From Laspinema palackyanum D2a (GTDB lineage Bacteria > Cyanobacteriota > Cyanobacteriia > Cyanobacteriales > Laspinemataceae): a stretch of 64,000 nt of DNA. Of the stretch, positions 54,254-63,026 are shown piece after piece. Position 1 is the first letter of the stretch. Each line of letters opens with the position of its first letter. The notes under the pieces were generated by a model. That model did no database searches, was not told the DNA's origin, and saw only the letters and a list, made by a program, of their open reading frames with translations. Location of the stretch: positions 1 to 64,000 of the forward strand of contig JAMXFF010000043.1 of assembly GCA_025370845.1 (NCBI GenBank), read 5' to 3'. Made by a program: the position numbers and the translations under genes.

Positions 54254-55420
54254 TTAAAAGCGGGCGATCGCCGCAACGGCACCCTCGGCTGGCATTTTGT
54301 CCTGGGGTTCCACATATACGGTCCCCCCATTCAGCGCCGTATAAACCGCAGCAAAGTCTAACAAATCCTCATCATCCGGTTGAGCTTCATCATGAATTTC
54401 TACCGTATTTGTCTCCGGATTAAACTGTCCCCATTGATGGTAATCCGAGGCTACAAATAGAGAATCCAGACGTTGATAATAGGCGGCAGAAACAATTTCC
54501 TCTAGGTTGGTGACTGTCTTCTCCGGTTGAGCACCGCTGAGGTCGTGGTAGCGTTGTACTGCCTCTGTATAGGACTGCTCAAAATACGGCTGAACAATCT
54601 CCCAAGTGAGGGTTTGCAATTCTTCCGGTTTGAGCATTTTCGGATTGCCTGTCATGCCATCGGCGAGCAAATGCTGATAAGAGTTGGCCTGATGATACAG
54701 CGGCAACAGATACTCCACTCCGGCCAAAACCAGGGGTGCATCCTCATCTTTGAGGCGATCGAAAATCCCCTTATCCACCTGATGAAAATATTGCAAAATA
54801 TCCAGGTAAATCTTATCCACATCCGGGCTACCCTGTCCGTGATAAGCCCCCGCTTCCGGTGCCGGGTTTCGGGTTCCCCCACTCGATGTGAAAATTCGGA
54901 ATTGGGTATTACTGAATTCATCATACATCAGGGCTTGGTCGATATTCTCGGGGATATTTTCAACATGAATTTCCCGCGCACTGAATTGGGTTGCTTCAAT
55001 CAGGCGGACATTATCTTGACTGAGAGCTAAGATAAAATAGCGTCCGTTTTTGTTGACCAAGGGGATGAGCGGTTTGAGGTGGAAGCGATCGCTCACCACC
55101 ACAATTTCATCCACCTCAATAGGGAGGCAGTAGTAGTGAAAGGCTGTCGGAGAGATGAAAATTGCCAGACCCAGTTCCTGGTGTTCCCAAAACTCTAAAT
55201 CATCCAGTTTTTTGGCTTGTTCCAACCATTCGGATGCATCCGAGAGACGAATTCCCATCTCTTCCAGTTTGGATTCCACCTCTTTCATTAAATTCTTAAA
55301 GCGAATCGGATTTTGCTGAGTTTCCGAACCGACTTTTACCGTGGGCATATAGAGGGAGACGGACGGTTGTTCGTGATGCTCTAATAAAGTTTTAAGGTCA
55401 TTTTTAGATAAAAAATCCAT
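54254..55420 (-). CDS. baeRF3-like protein (bacterial archaeo-eukaryotic release factor family)
   Basis: A 388-residue cytosolic protein. The opening DFLSKNDLKTLLEHHEQPSV and SLYMPTVKVGSETQQNPIRF are family-like, as are GRYFILALSQDNVRLIEATQ and GGTVYVEPQDKMPAEGAVAAI at the end. The baeRF families share the eRF1/Pelota-type fold and are predicted to bind ribosomes, in stress or conflict settings; no catalytic GGQ motif is seen. The phosphatase on one side and gluconokinase on the other do not clarify its role. Start at the first ATG. Confidence 0.8.
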   Translation of the reverse strand: MDFLSKNDLKTLLEHHEQPSVSLYMPTVKVGSETQQNPIRFKNLMKEVESKLEEMGIRLSDASEWLEQAKKLDDLEFWEHQELGLAIFISPTAFHYYCLPIEVDEIVVVSDRFHLKPLIPLVNKNGRYFILALSQDNVRLIEATQFSAREIHVENIPENIDQALMYDEFSNTQFRIFTSSGGTRNPAPEAGAYHGQGSPDVDKIYLDILQYFHQVDKGIFDRLKDEDAPLVLAGVEYLLPLYHQANSYQHLLADGMTGNPKMLKPEELQTLTWEIVQPYFEQSYTEAVQRYHDLSGAQPEKTVTNLEEIVSAAYYQRLDSLFVASDYHQWGQFNPETNTVEIHDEAQPDDEDLLDFAAVYTALNGGTVYVEPQDKMPAEGAVAAIARF

Positions 55421-55746
55421 AAATTTAGGCTCCGATTATGACAGTGTGAACTCAACTAAAAATCCACCGCGTCCCGCTAAAATTGCGGTAGCGGCTGGAA
55501 ATAATAGCCAAGCGCCTGGGTAAAATTACCCCAGGGTCTACTTTCATTGCATCTAAAAATTGGTGATTTGCCCTCTTTCTTTTGATAGAAAAGTGGCGGT
55601 ATAAATTCGAGATAACTTGCGTTACATAAGCAGCGATCGCGACAGTTGGGATCGGATAAAAATTAAGACAATGTACAGGGTTTGCCAGTGGGTAACCCGG
55701 AGGCGATCGCCCCAGTGGGAGAGGAAAAATTACCCGGGAAACCCCC
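55421..55746. other. Gap between gluconokinase and baeRF3 genes
   Basis: Contains CCTGGGTAA (55517-55525) and TTACCCCAGG (55528-55537), a stem that may terminate gluconokinase, plus an AT-rich block near 55540-55640 for the baeRF3 promoter. No gene supported. Confidence 0.45.
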
Positions 55747-56247
55747 TTATGCCGGACCCTGCACCAGGCTGACAATCCGTTCCACAATTTCCGAAATAGG
55801 TAGAGAGACATCCAAATGAATAGCCTCTTCTGGCGTTGGTTCTTCTAAAGCCTCAAATTGACTATTCAGCAAATCCGGTGACATAAAATGCTCCGATCGC
55901 GATCGCATTCGTTCCTCAATCACCGCCTGAGAACCTTTCAAATAAACCAGCTTTATCGGTTCCAAAGGACAATCCAGAATTTCGCGATAAGATTGCTTCA
56001 AAGCCGAACAAGCTAACACTACATTTTTATCTTGCTGTAACCAGGCGGAGATTTGTTGACGCATTGCCATTAACCAAGGGAGGCGATCGCTCTCATCCAA
56101 AGGGATTCCCCGACTCATTTTCTCCACATTTTCCGGGGAATGTAAATCATCGGCATCGATAAACTGCCAGTTTAACGCCTCTGCCAGACGCTTCCCGACG
56201 GTGGTTTTCCCTGAACCCGATACTCCCATGATGATGACAATGGTCAC
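55747..56247 (-). CDS. gntK: Gluconokinase
   Basis: A 166-residue P-loop kinase that phosphorylates gluconate to 6-phosphogluconate, feeding the oxidative pentose phosphate route. Walker A is MGVSGSGKTTVGKRLA near residues 7-22; FIDADDLHSPENVEKMSRG near 33-51, and VLACSALKQSYREIL near 81-95, are GntK hallmarks. The start is GTG at 56247, since AGGAG lies eight bases upstream and the length then matches the family. A longer upstream frame looks like leader sequence. It diverges from the STAND module. Confidence 0.93.
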   Translation of the reverse strand: MTIVIIMGVSGSGKTTVGKRLAEALNWQFIDADDLHSPENVEKMSRGIPLDESDRLPWLMAMRQQISAWLQQDKNVVLACSALKQSYREILDCPLEPIKLVYLKGSQAVIEERMRSRSEHFMSPDLLNSQFEALEEPTPEEAIHLDVSLPISEIVERIVSLVQGPA

Positions 56248-56548
56248 CGTTAACGCTCCTTTCTCTGCCGACTGTGATGCTTTGGGGCAATTCCTAAACC
56301 CCCTAAACGGGAAGGATTGAAATCTGCTGGTGATTTGGCCTGTTACAGCCTCCCTGATTGGATGCAATTTCACTATTATAAAGCATCTGTGCCCCTGATG
56401 ATAAAGCCCCCCAGTCACTGTATCCCGATAAACCTGACCTAAATTTACCCAATTTCGAGGTTTCATTAGATAATAGGGAAAGAACTCAGCCCGAAAATTG
56501 CTGAGGCGGCATTCCCTCCTTCCATCCCACAGCAAAACCACCACCATC
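56248..56548. promoter_or_regulatory. Divergent promoter region of gntK and the STAND module
   Basis: About 300 bases between two divergent genes. A TTAGATAATAGGG at 56465-56477 resembles a -10 element toward the ATPase gene. An in-frame upstream ATG-like start at 56498 exists, but the two ATGs at 56549 and 56555 fit better. No repeat of the main families is present. Confidence 0.4.
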
Positions 56549-57898
56549 ATGACCATGACCCCTGATATCCGTGACTTTTATCGTGCAACGAAACCCGATC
56601 ACGCCCTGGTTTGTGCAGACCCCCAGGACCGCAAGTATTACATTGACTTTTCCACGGTTCGCGGTGGGGAAATTATTGATAAACTTAAGCAAAAAATCAC
56701 CTTTTTTGAACCGGATAGCCCCACTTGTGCCTTGTTTACCGGCCATATTGGTTGCGGGAAATCTACGGAACTTTTGCGGCTGAAAATGGAACTGGAAAAG
56801 GCTGGGTTTCATGTGGTGTATTTTGCCTCCAGTGAAGACTTGGAACTGACGGATGTGGATATTGTGGATGTGTTGCTGGCGATCGCCTCTCGCATTTCCC
56901 AAAGTTTAGAGACGATTCAACTCACCAAAACCAGCAAACTCAAAGATTTGCTGCAAGAGGCGTCACGGGTTCTGAATGCGGATATTCAGGGTATCAAAGC
57001 TAAAATTCCCAAAATTGGCGATGTGGGAATCAGCGGACAAGGAGACAACTTTACCTTGTCCCTGGGAATTGCTGAAATTACCGCCAAAGTTAAACAAGAT
57101 TCGTCCTTGCGGCAAAAACTGAATCAGTTTTTAGGTCCGCAAAAACAACAACTGCTGGATGCGATTAATCAGGAGTTGATTGAACCGGCTATTAAGGAAC
57201 TAAAAGCCCAGGGGAAACAGGGATTAGTTGCCATTGTGGACAACTTAGACCGCCTGGATAACAGTCCGAAACCCTGGGGAAAACCGCAACAAGAATATCT
57301 GTTTGTGGACCAGGGGGAATATTTAAGTAAGCTCAATTGCCATCTGGTTTATACTGTCCCTTTGGCGCTGAAATTTTCCAATAGTTATGGAATGTTGACT
57401 CAGCGATTTGAAGACCCGAAAGTGTTGCCAATGGTGCCGGTGCGATCGCAGGATGGCAAGGAACATCAAGCGGGGATGGCACTCTTGCGGCAAATGGTCC
57501 TCGCCCGAGCTTTTCCCGACTTAGATGAACAACAACGGTTAGAGGCGATTCCCCTGATTTTTGACAGTCCCGACACTTTAGATCGCCTCTGCCAGATTAG
57601 TGGAGGTCACGTTCGGGATTTACTGAAATTGCTGAATCTCTGGATTATGGAAGAAATGCAATTTACCCTCCAGCGTCCAACTTTAGAAAAACTGATTCAG
57701 TCCTCTAAACAGGATGTGATCATGGCCATTTCTGAGCAGCAATGGGAGTTATTGCGTCAGGTGAAAGTTCGCCAAAAAGTCAATGATGATAACGGCTATC
57801 AACAGTTAATTAGAAGTCGCTTTGTATTTGAATATCGCGATAATGGTCAAGTGTGGTTTGATGTGAATCCAATGATAACGGAAGCGGGGGTATTGTAG
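56549..57898 (+). CDS. AAA/STAND-like P-loop ATPase, partner of the WD40 protein
   Basis: A 449-residue ATPase. Walker A is FTGHIGCGKSTELLRL near residues 60-75. A long helical segment follows, with the loop KIPKIGDVGISGQGDNFTLS. Walker B is GLVAIVDNLDRLD near 215-227, and an arginine-bearing element ISGGHVRDLLKLLNLW near 332-347 resembles the sensor-2/arginine finger region of ORC-like AAA and STAND proteins. The C-terminal helix ends in a winged-helix-like region (SRFVFEYRDNGQVWFDVNP). The start is one of the ATGs at 56549 or 56555. The gene stops two bases before the STAND/WD40 gene, so the two are translated together. No membrane helix. Role is unknown, perhaps activation or signal transfer from the receptor. 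Confidence 0.85.
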   Translation: MTMTPDIRDFYRATKPDHALVCADPQDRKYYIDFSTVRGGEIIDKLKQKITFFEPDSPTCALFTGHIGCGKSTELLRLKMELEKAGFHVVYFASSEDLELTDVDIVDVLLAIASRISQSLETIQLTKTSKLKDLLQEASRVLNADIQGIKAKIPKIGDVGISGQGDNFTLSLGIAEITAKVKQDSSLRQKLNQFLGPQKQQLLDAINQELIEPAIKELKAQGKQGLVAIVDNLDRLDNSPKPWGKPQQEYLFVDQGEYLSKLNCHLVYTVPLALKFSNSYGMLTQRFEDPKVLPMVPVRSQDGKEHQAGMALLRQMVLARAFPDLDEQQRLEAIPLIFDSPDTLDRLCQISGGHVRDLLKLLNLWIMEEMQFTLQRPTLEKLIQSSKQDVIMAISEQQWELLRQVKVRQKVNDDNGYQQLIRSRFVFEYRDNGQVWFDVNPMITEAGVL

Positions 57899-57900
57899 CC

Positions 57901-60900
57901 ATGACTGACCCGGTGAATCTGGAACCCATCATCGCCGAAAATGAGCAGGCTTTAACCCGATTGGCTTGGGCATTGGAGGCATCTCGCGGGGAGTTTAAGC
58001 TATTTATTGCCCGCTGTAATTATATCCAATTGCGCTCGCGGCTGGTTCAGAGATTGCAACAGCTTTGTGAGGTGGAAATTCGCTGTATTGAAGTCAAAGC
58101 AGGGGACCGATTGCTGCATAGCCGAATCCGGGCGGAATTGGGGGACAAACCCCCGGATGCGCTGATGGTGTTTGGGTTAGAAACGGTGACGGAGATTAAT
58201 TCTCTGTTGAGTTCGGCGAATCAAGTCCGGGAGGAGTTTCAGAAACAGTTTCATTTTCCCTTAGTGCTGTGGGTGAATGATGATGTGCAGCAAAAAATCC
58301 GCCAAATTGCGCCGGATTTGGAGAGTTGGGCGATTCCGGTGCAATTGACGATGAATCGAGAGGCGATCGCCTCTTTTGTCACCGCCACCGCCCAAGATTG
58401 GTTTGCCAATCCACTGCAACTCAACCGCCAATCTGCTCAAAAATTGCAAGGAGAATTAGCAGCAGCGCAACAGGATTTAATCAGCCAAGGGGGATTAGAT
58501 GAAGAACTGAATGCCCATTTAGAAACTCTATTTGGGGCGGTTCAATTCATCCTCGGTCAACCGGATTTGGCCCTCGACCATTATCAACTAGCGGCGAAAT
58601 GGTGGGATAAATCTCAGCAGTTAGAACCCCTGGGGAAAGTTTATCATCAAATTGCCGTTTGCCATTATATCAAAGCCCGACAACAACGCAATTTAAACCC
58701 CTCGGATTGGCAACCGACTCGGGAAGCAGTCGCCCACTGTTTAGCCACCTTTGAACAAACCCAAAACCCTGATTTAATCGCAAATTCCCTAGAAAGTATC
58801 GGCCAAATCTTACGACAGTTGGGAGAGTGGGAGACCCTCCAAACCCTGGCAACCGATGCCTTATCCATCCATGAAGCGGAAAATCAGCCCATAGAATCGG
58901 CCCGAGATTATGGGTTTTTAGCGGAAGTGGCTTTATCCCAATCCAATTGGACCGAGGCTCAAGAATTAGCCGAAAAAGCCCTAGAGATTTTAGCCGCAGT
59001 TCCGGGATTTTCCGATTCAAATCCTCCGATGGAGATGGAGGAACCGCCGGGAGAAATCACCCTGGGTTTTGATGCCAGCCTGTATTATTTTATTCTAGCC
59101 CAAGCCGAGCAGAAGTTAAATCATCCAGAAGTGGCGATCGCTCATTTAGAGGCAGCGAAACAAATAGGTAGTCCTGAGCATGATACCCAGCTTTATCTGG
59201 AGATTCTCTGTCAGTTACAAGACTTGTATTTTGAACAAAAACAATATTTAGAAGCCTTTGAACTCAAACTCAACCGCTACTCCATTGAGCAACAATATGG
59301 ATTAAGAGCCTTTGTCGGGGCTTGTTGGATTCAACCGCAACGGCAGGAGAATTTTGGTCTAACTCCTGTGGATAAACGGCAATCCGTGGCCCCGGAAATA
59401 GCGGCTTCTGGGCGGATGTGGGATGTGGAAAAAATTGTCCAAGAAATTGGGGAGAATAATTCCCGAATCCTGGTGATTCATGGACAATCCGGTGTGGGAA
59501 AAAGCTCCCTGGTGAATGGGGGAATCATTCCCAAGTTAAAGGAACAACTGAGTGGATATCAGGAATATTTACCGATTCCGGTGCGAGTTTATACGAACTG
59601 GAGGGAAGAATTTGCCAGTAGCTTGGCTGAGGCGTTGGCAGAAAAAGGGGTGAAAATTAGGTCTGTCCCGGGAGAAGGGCAACTGGCATGGTTCCTGGAA
59701 CAGTTGCAGGAGAATGAAAGCCGAAATAGGCGTTCTATCCTAATTTTTGACCAATTTGAAGAGTTCTTTTTTGCCTGTGCCACCCCCAGAGAACGGCGGC
59801 AATTTTTTGATTTTTTAGGGGATTGCTTGAGGATTCCGAGTCTCAAAGTTATCCTATCCCTGCGAGAGGATTATTTGCATGAATTGCTAGAGTGCGATCG
59901 CCTAGAAAGCATGAAGAGTATCAACAATGATATCCTAGCCCGCAAAGTCCGCTATCCCCTCGGCAACTTTTCCCCCCCAGATGCAGAAAAAATCATCCAA
60001 AGTTTAACGGGAAAAACCCAATTTTGGTTGTCCGATGAGTTAACTCAGGCATTAGTTCAAGACTTAGCCGATGAAATCGATGCCGTGCGTCCCATTGAAT
60101 TGCAAATCGTCGGCGCACAACTGCAAGCGGAAAATATTACCACCTTAGCCGAGTATCAAGAACGGGGACCAAAAACTGAATTCGTCAAGCGCTACTTAGA
60201 CGATGTGGTGAAAGCCTGTGGACCCGAAAATCAGCAAATGGGTGAATTTGTTCTGTACTTGCTGACCGATGAAAAAGGCACTCGTCCCCTGAAAACGCGG
60301 GAGGAAATAGCGGGGGAGTTACAGGAACTCGCCGCCGATTTGACGGGAGAGGTTAGCCACTTAGATTTGGTGTTGAAAATTTTTGTAGACTCCGGTTTAG
60401 TGTTGCTAATCCAGGAAAAGCCCGAAGAACGCTACCAACTGGTTCATGATTATTTAGCCGAGTTTATTCGTAAGCAACAACAGCCTCAGTTAGAACGGTT
60501 AAGGAGCGAACTGGAGAAGAAAAAAGAACAACTCCAACTCGCCACCCGCATTCTTGAGGAAGCGCGGGAGTGGACGGCACTTGAACGCCAGGGGTTAAAT
60601 GCCTTACGACAATTTGAAGTGTCCCAACTCGATCGATTAGTCTCAGCCATGCAAGCGGGGCAAGACTTAAAAGCCCTGGTTGGAGAGCGTTCCCTCGCGG
60701 ATTATCCAACTGTAACTCCGATGCTGGCCTTGCACACCATCATCAACCAGATCTCCGAACGCAATCAACTTCAGCATCAGCATTCAGTCACTAGCGCCAG
60801 TTTCAGCCCAGACGGGGAGAGCATCCTCACCGCCTCGGACAAGACCGCCCGGGTCTGGGACCGCCGGGGCCAGATGATAGCCGAACTCAAGGGCCATCAG

Positions 60901-62490
60901 CAGTGGGTCACCAGCGCCAGTTTCAGCCCAGACGGGGAGAGCATCCTCACCGCCTCAGATGACAACACCGCCCGGGTCTGGGACCGCCGTGGCCAAATGA
61001 TTACCGAACTCAAAGGCCATCAGGATACGGTCAGGAGCGCCAGTTTCAGCCCAGACGGGGAGAGTATCGTCACCACCTCGAATGACAACACCGCCCGGGT
61101 CTGGGACCGTCGTGGCCAGATGATAGCCGAACTCAAGGGCCATCAGGCTTGGGTCGATAGCGCCAGTTTCAGCCCAGACGGGGAGAGCATCCTCACCGCC
61201 TCGATTGACAACACCGCCCGGCTCTGGGACCGCCGGGGCCAGATGATAGCCGAACCCAAATGCAATCAGGCTTGGGTCACCAGGGCCAGTTTCAGCCCAG
61301 ACGGGGAGAGCATCCTCACCGCCTCTTACAAGACCGTCCGGGTCTGGGACCACCGGGGCCAGATGATAGCCGAACTCAAAGGCCATCAGGGTGGGGTCAT
61401 CAGCGCCAGTTTCAGCCCAGACGGGGAGAGCATCCTCACCGCCTCGATTGACCAGACCGTCCGGATCTGGGACCGCCGGGGCCAGATGATAGCCGAACTC
61501 AAGGGCCATCAGCATTCAGTCACTAGCGCCAGTTTCAGCCCAGACGGGGAGAGTATCGTCACCGCCTCTTACAACACCGCCCGGGTCTGGGACCGCCGGG
61601 GCCAGATGATAGCCGAACTCAAGGGCCATCAGGATTGCGTCTACAGGGCCAGTTTCAGCCCAGACGGGGAGAGCATCCTCAGCGCCTCTTATGACAACAC
61701 CGCCCGGGTCTGGGACCGTCGTGGCCAGATGATAGCCGAACTCAAGGGCCATCAGGGTCCGGTCATCAGCGCCAGTTTCAGCCCAGACGGGGAGAGCATC
61801 CTCACCGCATCCTCGGACAACACCGCCCGGGTCTGGGACCGTCGTGGCCAGCTAATAGCCGAACTTACTGGCCATCAGGGTCCGGTCCACAGGGCCAGTT
61901 TCAGCCCAGACGGGGAGAGCATCGTCACCGCCTCGAATGACAACACCGCCCGGGTCTGGGACCGCCGGGGCCAGATGATAGCCGAACTCAAAGGCCATCG
62001 GGGTAGGGTCATCAGCGCCAGTTTCAGCCCAGACGGGGAGAGGATCGTCACCGCCTCTGATGACAAGACCGCCCAGGTCTGGGACCGTCGTGGCCAGATG
62101 ATTGCCGAACTCAAAGGCCATCAGGGTAGGGTCATCAGCGCCAGTTTCAGCCCAGACGGGGAGAGCATCCTCACCGCCTCTGATGACAACACCGTCCGAG
62201 TCTGGCCTATAGGAAGTTTGGATGACTTGCTGGAGTGGGGGTGTGATTGGCTTGCAGATTATCTGGTTACCCATCCCAGGGAATTGGAAAAGTTAAAGAC
62301 TTGTCAAACGCCATCCAATTTGGCAGAAGCGGCGCTGGTTTTAGTTCGGGAAGGGGAGGCGCAAGCTAGAGCGGGTCAGGTGGATACGGCAGTGGCGACG
62401 TTCCGCAAGGCGTTGGCGTGGAATGCAGGGTTAGATTTCGATCCAGAAGCTAAAGCGAAGCAGCTTGCAGAGGAGGGAAATCAAGAGTAA
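57901..62490 (+). CDS. STAND NTPase with TPR-like region and 12 WD40 repeats
   Basis: A 1529-residue multi-domain receptor-like protein. Residues 1-180: a P-loop-like, possibly inactive domain with FKLFIARCNYIQLRSRLVQ and PLVLWVNDDVQQKI. Residues 195-495: TPR-like helices (LDHYQLAAKWWDKSQQ). Residues 515-870: nSTAND-type NTPase with Walker A VIHGQSGVGKSSLVNGG, Walker B SILIFDQFEEFF, and the winged-helix end YQLVHDYLAEFIRK. Residues 870-955: coiled coil and the usual linker. Residues 959-1436: 12 WD40 repeats (60775-62208), each about 40-41 residues and nearly identical. A TPR-like tail follows. WD40 of this kind is a beta-propeller sensor. The N-terminal ATPase gene upstream is its partner. 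Relation to immune NLR-type proteins is inferred. Confidence 0.9.
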   Translation: MTDPVNLEPIIAENEQALTRLAWALEASRGEFKLFIARCNYIQLRSRLVQRLQQLCEVEIRCIEVKAGDRLLHSRIRAELGDKPPDALMVFGLETVTEINSLLSSANQVREEFQKQFHFPLVLWVNDDVQQKIRQIAPDLESWAIPVQLTMNREAIASFVTATAQDWFANPLQLNRQSAQKLQGELAAAQQDLISQGGLDEELNAHLETLFGAVQFILGQPDLALDHYQLAAKWWDKSQQLEPLGKVYHQIAVCHYIKARQQRNLNPSDWQPTREAVAHCLATFEQTQNPDLIANSLESIGQILRQLGEWETLQTLATDALSIHEAENQPIESARDYGFLAEVALSQSNWTEAQELAEKALEILAAVPGFSDSNPPMEMEEPPGEITLGFDASLYYFILAQAEQKLNHPEVAIAHLEAAKQIGSPEHDTQLYLEILCQLQDLYFEQKQYLEAFELKLNRYSIEQQYGLRAFVGACWIQPQRQENFGLTPVDKRQSVAPEIAASGRMWDVEKIVQEIGENNSRILVIHGQSGVGKSSLVNGGIIPKLKEQLSGYQEYLPIPVRVYTNWREEFASSLAEALAEKGVKIRSVPGEGQLAWFLEQLQENESRNRRSILIFDQFEEFFFACATPRERRQFFDFLGDCLRIPSLKVILSLREDYLHELLECDRLESMKSINNDILARKVRYPLGNFSPPDAEKIIQSLTGKTQFWLSDELTQALVQDLADEIDAVRPIELQIVGAQLQAENITTLAEYQERGPKTEFVKRYLDDVVKACGPENQQMGEFVLYLLTDEKGTRPLKTREEIAGELQELAADLTGEVSHLDLVLKIFVDSGLVLLIQEKPEERYQLVHDYLAEFIRKQQQPQLERLRSELEKKKEQLQLATRILEEAREWTALERQGLNALRQFEVSQLDRLVSAMQAGQDLKALVGERSLADYPTVTPMLALHTIINQISERNQLQHQHSVTSASFSPDGESILTASDKTARVWDRRGQMIAELKGHQQWVTSASFSPDGESILTASDDNTARVWDRRGQMITELKGHQDTVRSASFSPDGESIVTTSNDNTARVWDRRGQMIAELKGHQAWVDSASFSPDGESILTASIDNTARLWDRRGQMIAEPKCNQAWVTRASFSPDGESILTASYKTVRVWDHRGQMIAELKGHQGGVISASFSPDGESILTASIDQTVRIWDRRGQMIAELKGHQHSVTSASFSPDGESIVTASYNTARVWDRRGQMIAELKGHQDCVYRASFSPDGESILSASYDNTARVWDRRGQMIAELKGHQGPVISASFSPDGESILTASSDNTARVWDRRGQLIAELTGHQGPVHRASFSPDGESIVTASNDNTARVWDRRGQMIAELKGHRGRVISASFSPDGERIVTASDDKTAQVWDRRGQMIAELKGHQGRVISASFSPDGESILTASDDNTVRVWPIGSLDDLLEWGCDWLADYLVTHPRELEKLKTCQTPSNLAEAALVLVREGEAQARAGQVDTAVATFRKALAWNAGLDFDPEAKAKQLAEEGNQE
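60775..62208 (+). repeat. Tandem WD40-coding repeats (12 units)
   Basis: Each 120-123-base unit encodes H-Q-x-x-V-x-x-ASFSPDGES followed by ILTAS-x-x-x-TARVWD and RRGQMIAELKG. Eleven are full and the last ends in a WP turn. Variation is confined mainly to two residues after HQ, one or two residues around V, and two or three residues after TAS. Flanking codons are almost invariant at the DNA level, showing recent unequal crossing-over or gene conversion. Units 1, 5 and 7 are one codon shorter. Confidence 0.93.
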
Positions 62491-62590
62491 TTGGGTCAGG
62501 TGACTGTTGATATGGTGATGGTTTTGCTACACCAAAAATAGACCATAAATTTTAATGGATTGCTGTGATTTCTCAACTGGAGTTAATTTG

Positions 62591-62821
62591 ATGAAACCTG
62601 AACTTTATCAAGAAATTGCCTTGACACAAGATTGGGAGGAATTTAATCTGCATCGGGGGGATATTGCGACATTAATTGATTATGTACCTTCACCGACTGG
62701 GGGCGAAGATGGGGCTATTTTAGAAGTGTTTAATACCCGGGGAGATGCGATCGCCCTTGTCACGGTTCCAGTTTCTAGTATTGAGACTCTACCGCCTGAT
62801 GATTTGCTGTCCATTGGGTGA
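62591..62821 (+). CDS. DUF4926-like small protein
   Basis: A 76-residue protein with the pattern LYQEIALTQDWEEFNLHRGD then IATLIDYVPSPTGGEDGAIL, and GDAIALVTVPVSSIETLPP at the end, matching the DUF4926 beta-rich fold. These often lie beside nucleases or small toxins, but none is visible here. The ATG at 62591 has GGAG eight bases upstream; a longer frame would start at 62555. It follows the WD40 gene by 100 bases, and could be an accessory of the module. Confidence 0.8.
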   Translation: MKPELYQEIALTQDWEEFNLHRGDIATLIDYVPSPTGGEDGAILEVFNTRGDAIALVTVPVSSIETLPPDDLLSIG

Positions 62822-63026
62822 GTCTGGGATAGGGTCGGGTTTTTATGAAGGGGGTGGGTTTGGTTATTTGTGGGGGGAGAACGACTGAAGTCGGGACGTT
62901 GAACGGGGGAGAATGAGTGCAGGCGTTATTACGAACTGGGGAGAATGAGTGAAGGGGGGGCGCGGAACATTCGCTGCTGTCGTAAAATAGGCAGAACTCT
63001 CCAGACTCTAAGAACGTAAAATTTCC
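62822..63026. repeat. Family B-like degenerate unit and gap
   Basis: GAACGACTGAAGTCGGGACG near 62880-62899 matches the degenerate family B member also seen near 22440. The second half looks like the promoter of cpcT. Confidence 0.5.

Noticed and set aside
60955-62274. Long minus-strand reading frames in the WD40 region
   Set aside because: They are antisense shadows of a highly repeated GC-rich coding array; they repeat with the WD40 period and lack start signals.
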